Made by a program: the position numbers and the translations under genes. 14,930 nt of DNA from Lachnospiraceae bacterium UBA5902 (GTDB lineage Bacteria > Bacillota > Clostridia > Lachnospirales > Lachnospiraceae). Below, piece by piece: positions 13,936-14,930 of the stretch. Each line of letters starts with the position of its first letter. Within the stretch, counting starts at the first letter, position 1. The notes below the pieces were generated by a model. It had not been told where the DNA came from, searched no databases, and saw only the letters and a program-made list of their open reading frames with translations. Location: assembly GCA_002431865.1 (NCBI GenBank), contig DJEI01000033.1:48204-63133 (forward strand), given 5' to 3'.

Positions 13936-14706
13936 ATGGTATATGTGGTAATACTTGCAATCATGACAGGTATGTTTATAGGATTTCGGAGAGGATTTCT
14001 GCGGTCAGTATTTAAATTGCTGATCACGATCCTCTCTGTTGTGCTGTCATACGTTCTGGCACCGTTGATTGCAAATTGGGTAATTTCATACACGACACTG
14101 GATGACAAGCTGCAGACATCCATTGCAACACAGATGGAGGAAACAGCGAGACAGCAGGTGAAAAATCAGCTTGAGGCATCCGTCGGACAATACGGCATCA
14201 CGGTCACAGACGACATGGTTAATGCAGCACTTGACACACAACTGAGCGAAAATCAGCGGTCAGATATGCTGTATCAGATTTCCATGCCGGAAAATGCAAG
14301 GGAGACAATCCTGCAAAATGCTTCTGAAAACGTAGCCAATTATGCAGCACGATCCTTTTATCAATATGTAGCGGGCTGTCTGGCAAAGATGATCATACGG
14401 GCAGGTGTCTATGTGCTGACATTCCTCGCAATCAGTCTGCTGTTATTTCTATTATATATGTTATTGTCCCTTGCACTTCGCATGGCATCTCTTGGTGGTT
14501 TGAACCGGGTGATGGGAGCTGTGTTTGGTGGGGCACAGGTGTTAGTGTATATATGGATGGCGTTTATCATTCTGCATTATGTCGTGGGAACCTCCGCAGG
14601 CAATGTATTGATGCAGCAGATACAAGATAATGTGGTGTTATCCTTTATAGATTCGCACAATTTGTTGCAGCCACTTGCGGATCGTATGATTGCGAAAATA
14701 TTCTAA
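13936..14706 (+). CDS. CvpA-family integral membrane protein
   Basis: The 256-residue protein starts like CvpA-family proteins, with a short membrane helix, the GFRRGFLRS loop (16-24) and a second helix (about 25-48). It ends with three more hydrophobic segments (about 148-180 in one or two passes, and 194-217), with the conserved-looking LGGLNRVMGAVFGGAQ loop (186-201). Between helices 2 and 3 there is a hydrophilic insert of about 95 residues (52-145) that is probably outside the cell and larger than in enterobacterial CvpA. CvpA proteins are linked to colicin V export and envelope stress, but their mechanism is not settled. ATG 13936 has AAGGTAG about 9 nt upstream. It follows the DUF5711 gene by 22 bp and is probably co-transcribed. 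The 14707-14771 stretch after it holds no recognisable terminator. Confidence 0.85.
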   Translation: MVYVVILAIMTGMFIGFRRGFLRSVFKLLITILSVVLSYVLAPLIANWVISYTTLDDKLQTSIATQMEETARQQVKNQLEASVGQYGITVTDDMVNAALDTQLSENQRSDMLYQISMPENARETILQNASENVANYAARSFYQYVAGCLAKMIIRAGVYVLTFLAISLLLFLLYMLLSLALRMASLGGLNRVMGAVFGGAQVLVYIWMAFIILHYVVGTSAGNVLMQQIQDNVVLSFIDSHNLLQPLADRMIAKIF

Positions 14707-14771
14707 ACATAGGTGAAAAATGGAGCTGAAAAAGAACCACAGAAAAAATTGTAAAAAAATGAAAAATAGGG

Positions 14772-14800
14772 TTGACTTTCAGATTTCAGAGTGATATTAT
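14772..14800 (+). promoter_or_regulatory. Strong promoter P1 of a downstream (probably stable RNA) operon
   Basis: TTGACT (14772-14777), 17 bp, TATTAT (14795-14800), preceded by A-rich sequence (14733-14768) resembling an UP element. The expected transcript soon enters the hairpin at 14807-14826. Confidence 0.7.
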
Positions 14801-14806
14801 AAGCAA

Positions 14807-14826
14807 GCTGTCGCTGATACGACAGC
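14807..14826 (+). repeat. Perfect hairpin at the start of the P1 transcript
   Basis: GCTGTCG, a six-base loop CTGATA, then CGACAGC. The left half (TGTCGCT) recurs at the same distance behind P2 at 14917, where the right half would be beyond the window edge. Confidence 0.75.
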
Positions 14827-14879
14827 ACAAAAAGGAATCAATAAAAATTGAATCGTCAAAAAAGAAATAAAAAAAGTTC

Positions 14880-14908
14880 TTGACAAAGACGAGACAAAAT
14901 GATATCCT
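14880..14908 (+). promoter_or_regulatory. Strong promoter P2, 108 bp after P1
   Basis: TTGACA (14880-14885), 17 bp, TATCCT (14903-14908), with an A-rich tract upstream (14840-14876). The -35, the -10 and the TGTCGCT initial-transcript motif (14809 and 14917) are all shifted by exactly 108 bp from P1. Tandem strong promoters of this sort are typical of rRNA operons; the operon itself is not in the window. Confidence 0.7.
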
Positions 14909-14930
14909 ATAGAAGTTGTCGCTAAGAATG

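Overview
The window reads as chromosome of a spore-forming, Gram-positive, low-to-moderate GC Clostridia, most likely a Lachnospiraceae-type gut anaerobe. The evidence is a cotJA-cotJB-cotJC spore coat operon behind a SigE-like promoter, a yyaC-type germination-protease-like gene, a leucine T-box riboswitch ahead of leuA, a DUF5711 plus CvpA-type gene pair, and AAGGAG/GGAGG ribosome binding sites with some GTG and TTG starts. The family assignment is inference from gene content; nothing in the window names the species.

Layout. 1-642 (minus): 5' part of a repeat-rich lipoprotein gene that runs off the left edge, with a response-regulator-like promoter and a long leader hairpin upstream. 843-1902: an AT-rich stretch with a small gene remnant and a decayed DUF1016/YhcG nuclease gene (internal deletion plus in-frame TGA). 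1934-2959 (minus): a flippase-like integral membrane protein. 3045-4520 (plus): cotJABC with SigE-like promoter and terminator; cotJA has an unusual tract of five Cys-rich 11-residue repeats. 4526-5898 (minus): a histidine phosphatase and uracil-DNA glycosylase. 6070-8101 (plus): promoter, leucine T-box leader and leuA. 8135-10544 (plus): a degenerate HD-GYP-type protein followed by an unrecognised coiled-coil/two-TM protein. 10526-11107 (minus): yyaC. 11275-14706 (plus): three envelope-associated genes, namely a protein with a JAMM/MPN-like domain lacking its catalytic histidines, a TM segment and an outside LysM; a DUF5711 membrane-anchored protein; and a CvpA-type membrane protein. 14707-14930: two tandem strong promoters, exactly 108 bp apart, each followed by the same start-of-transcript motif. 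This looks like the front of an rRNA or other stable-RNA operon lying just beyond the edge.

How the genes work together. The cotJ genes and yyaC belong to sporulation. LeuA is the committed step of leucine synthesis and is controlled by uncharged tRNA-Leu. The right-hand block (LysM/JAMM-like, DUF5711, CvpA-like) looks like a cell-envelope group. The most interesting candidates for undescribed biology are the pseudo-JAMM-TM-LysM protein and the pair formed by the degenerate HD-GYP protein and the coiled-coil membrane protein.
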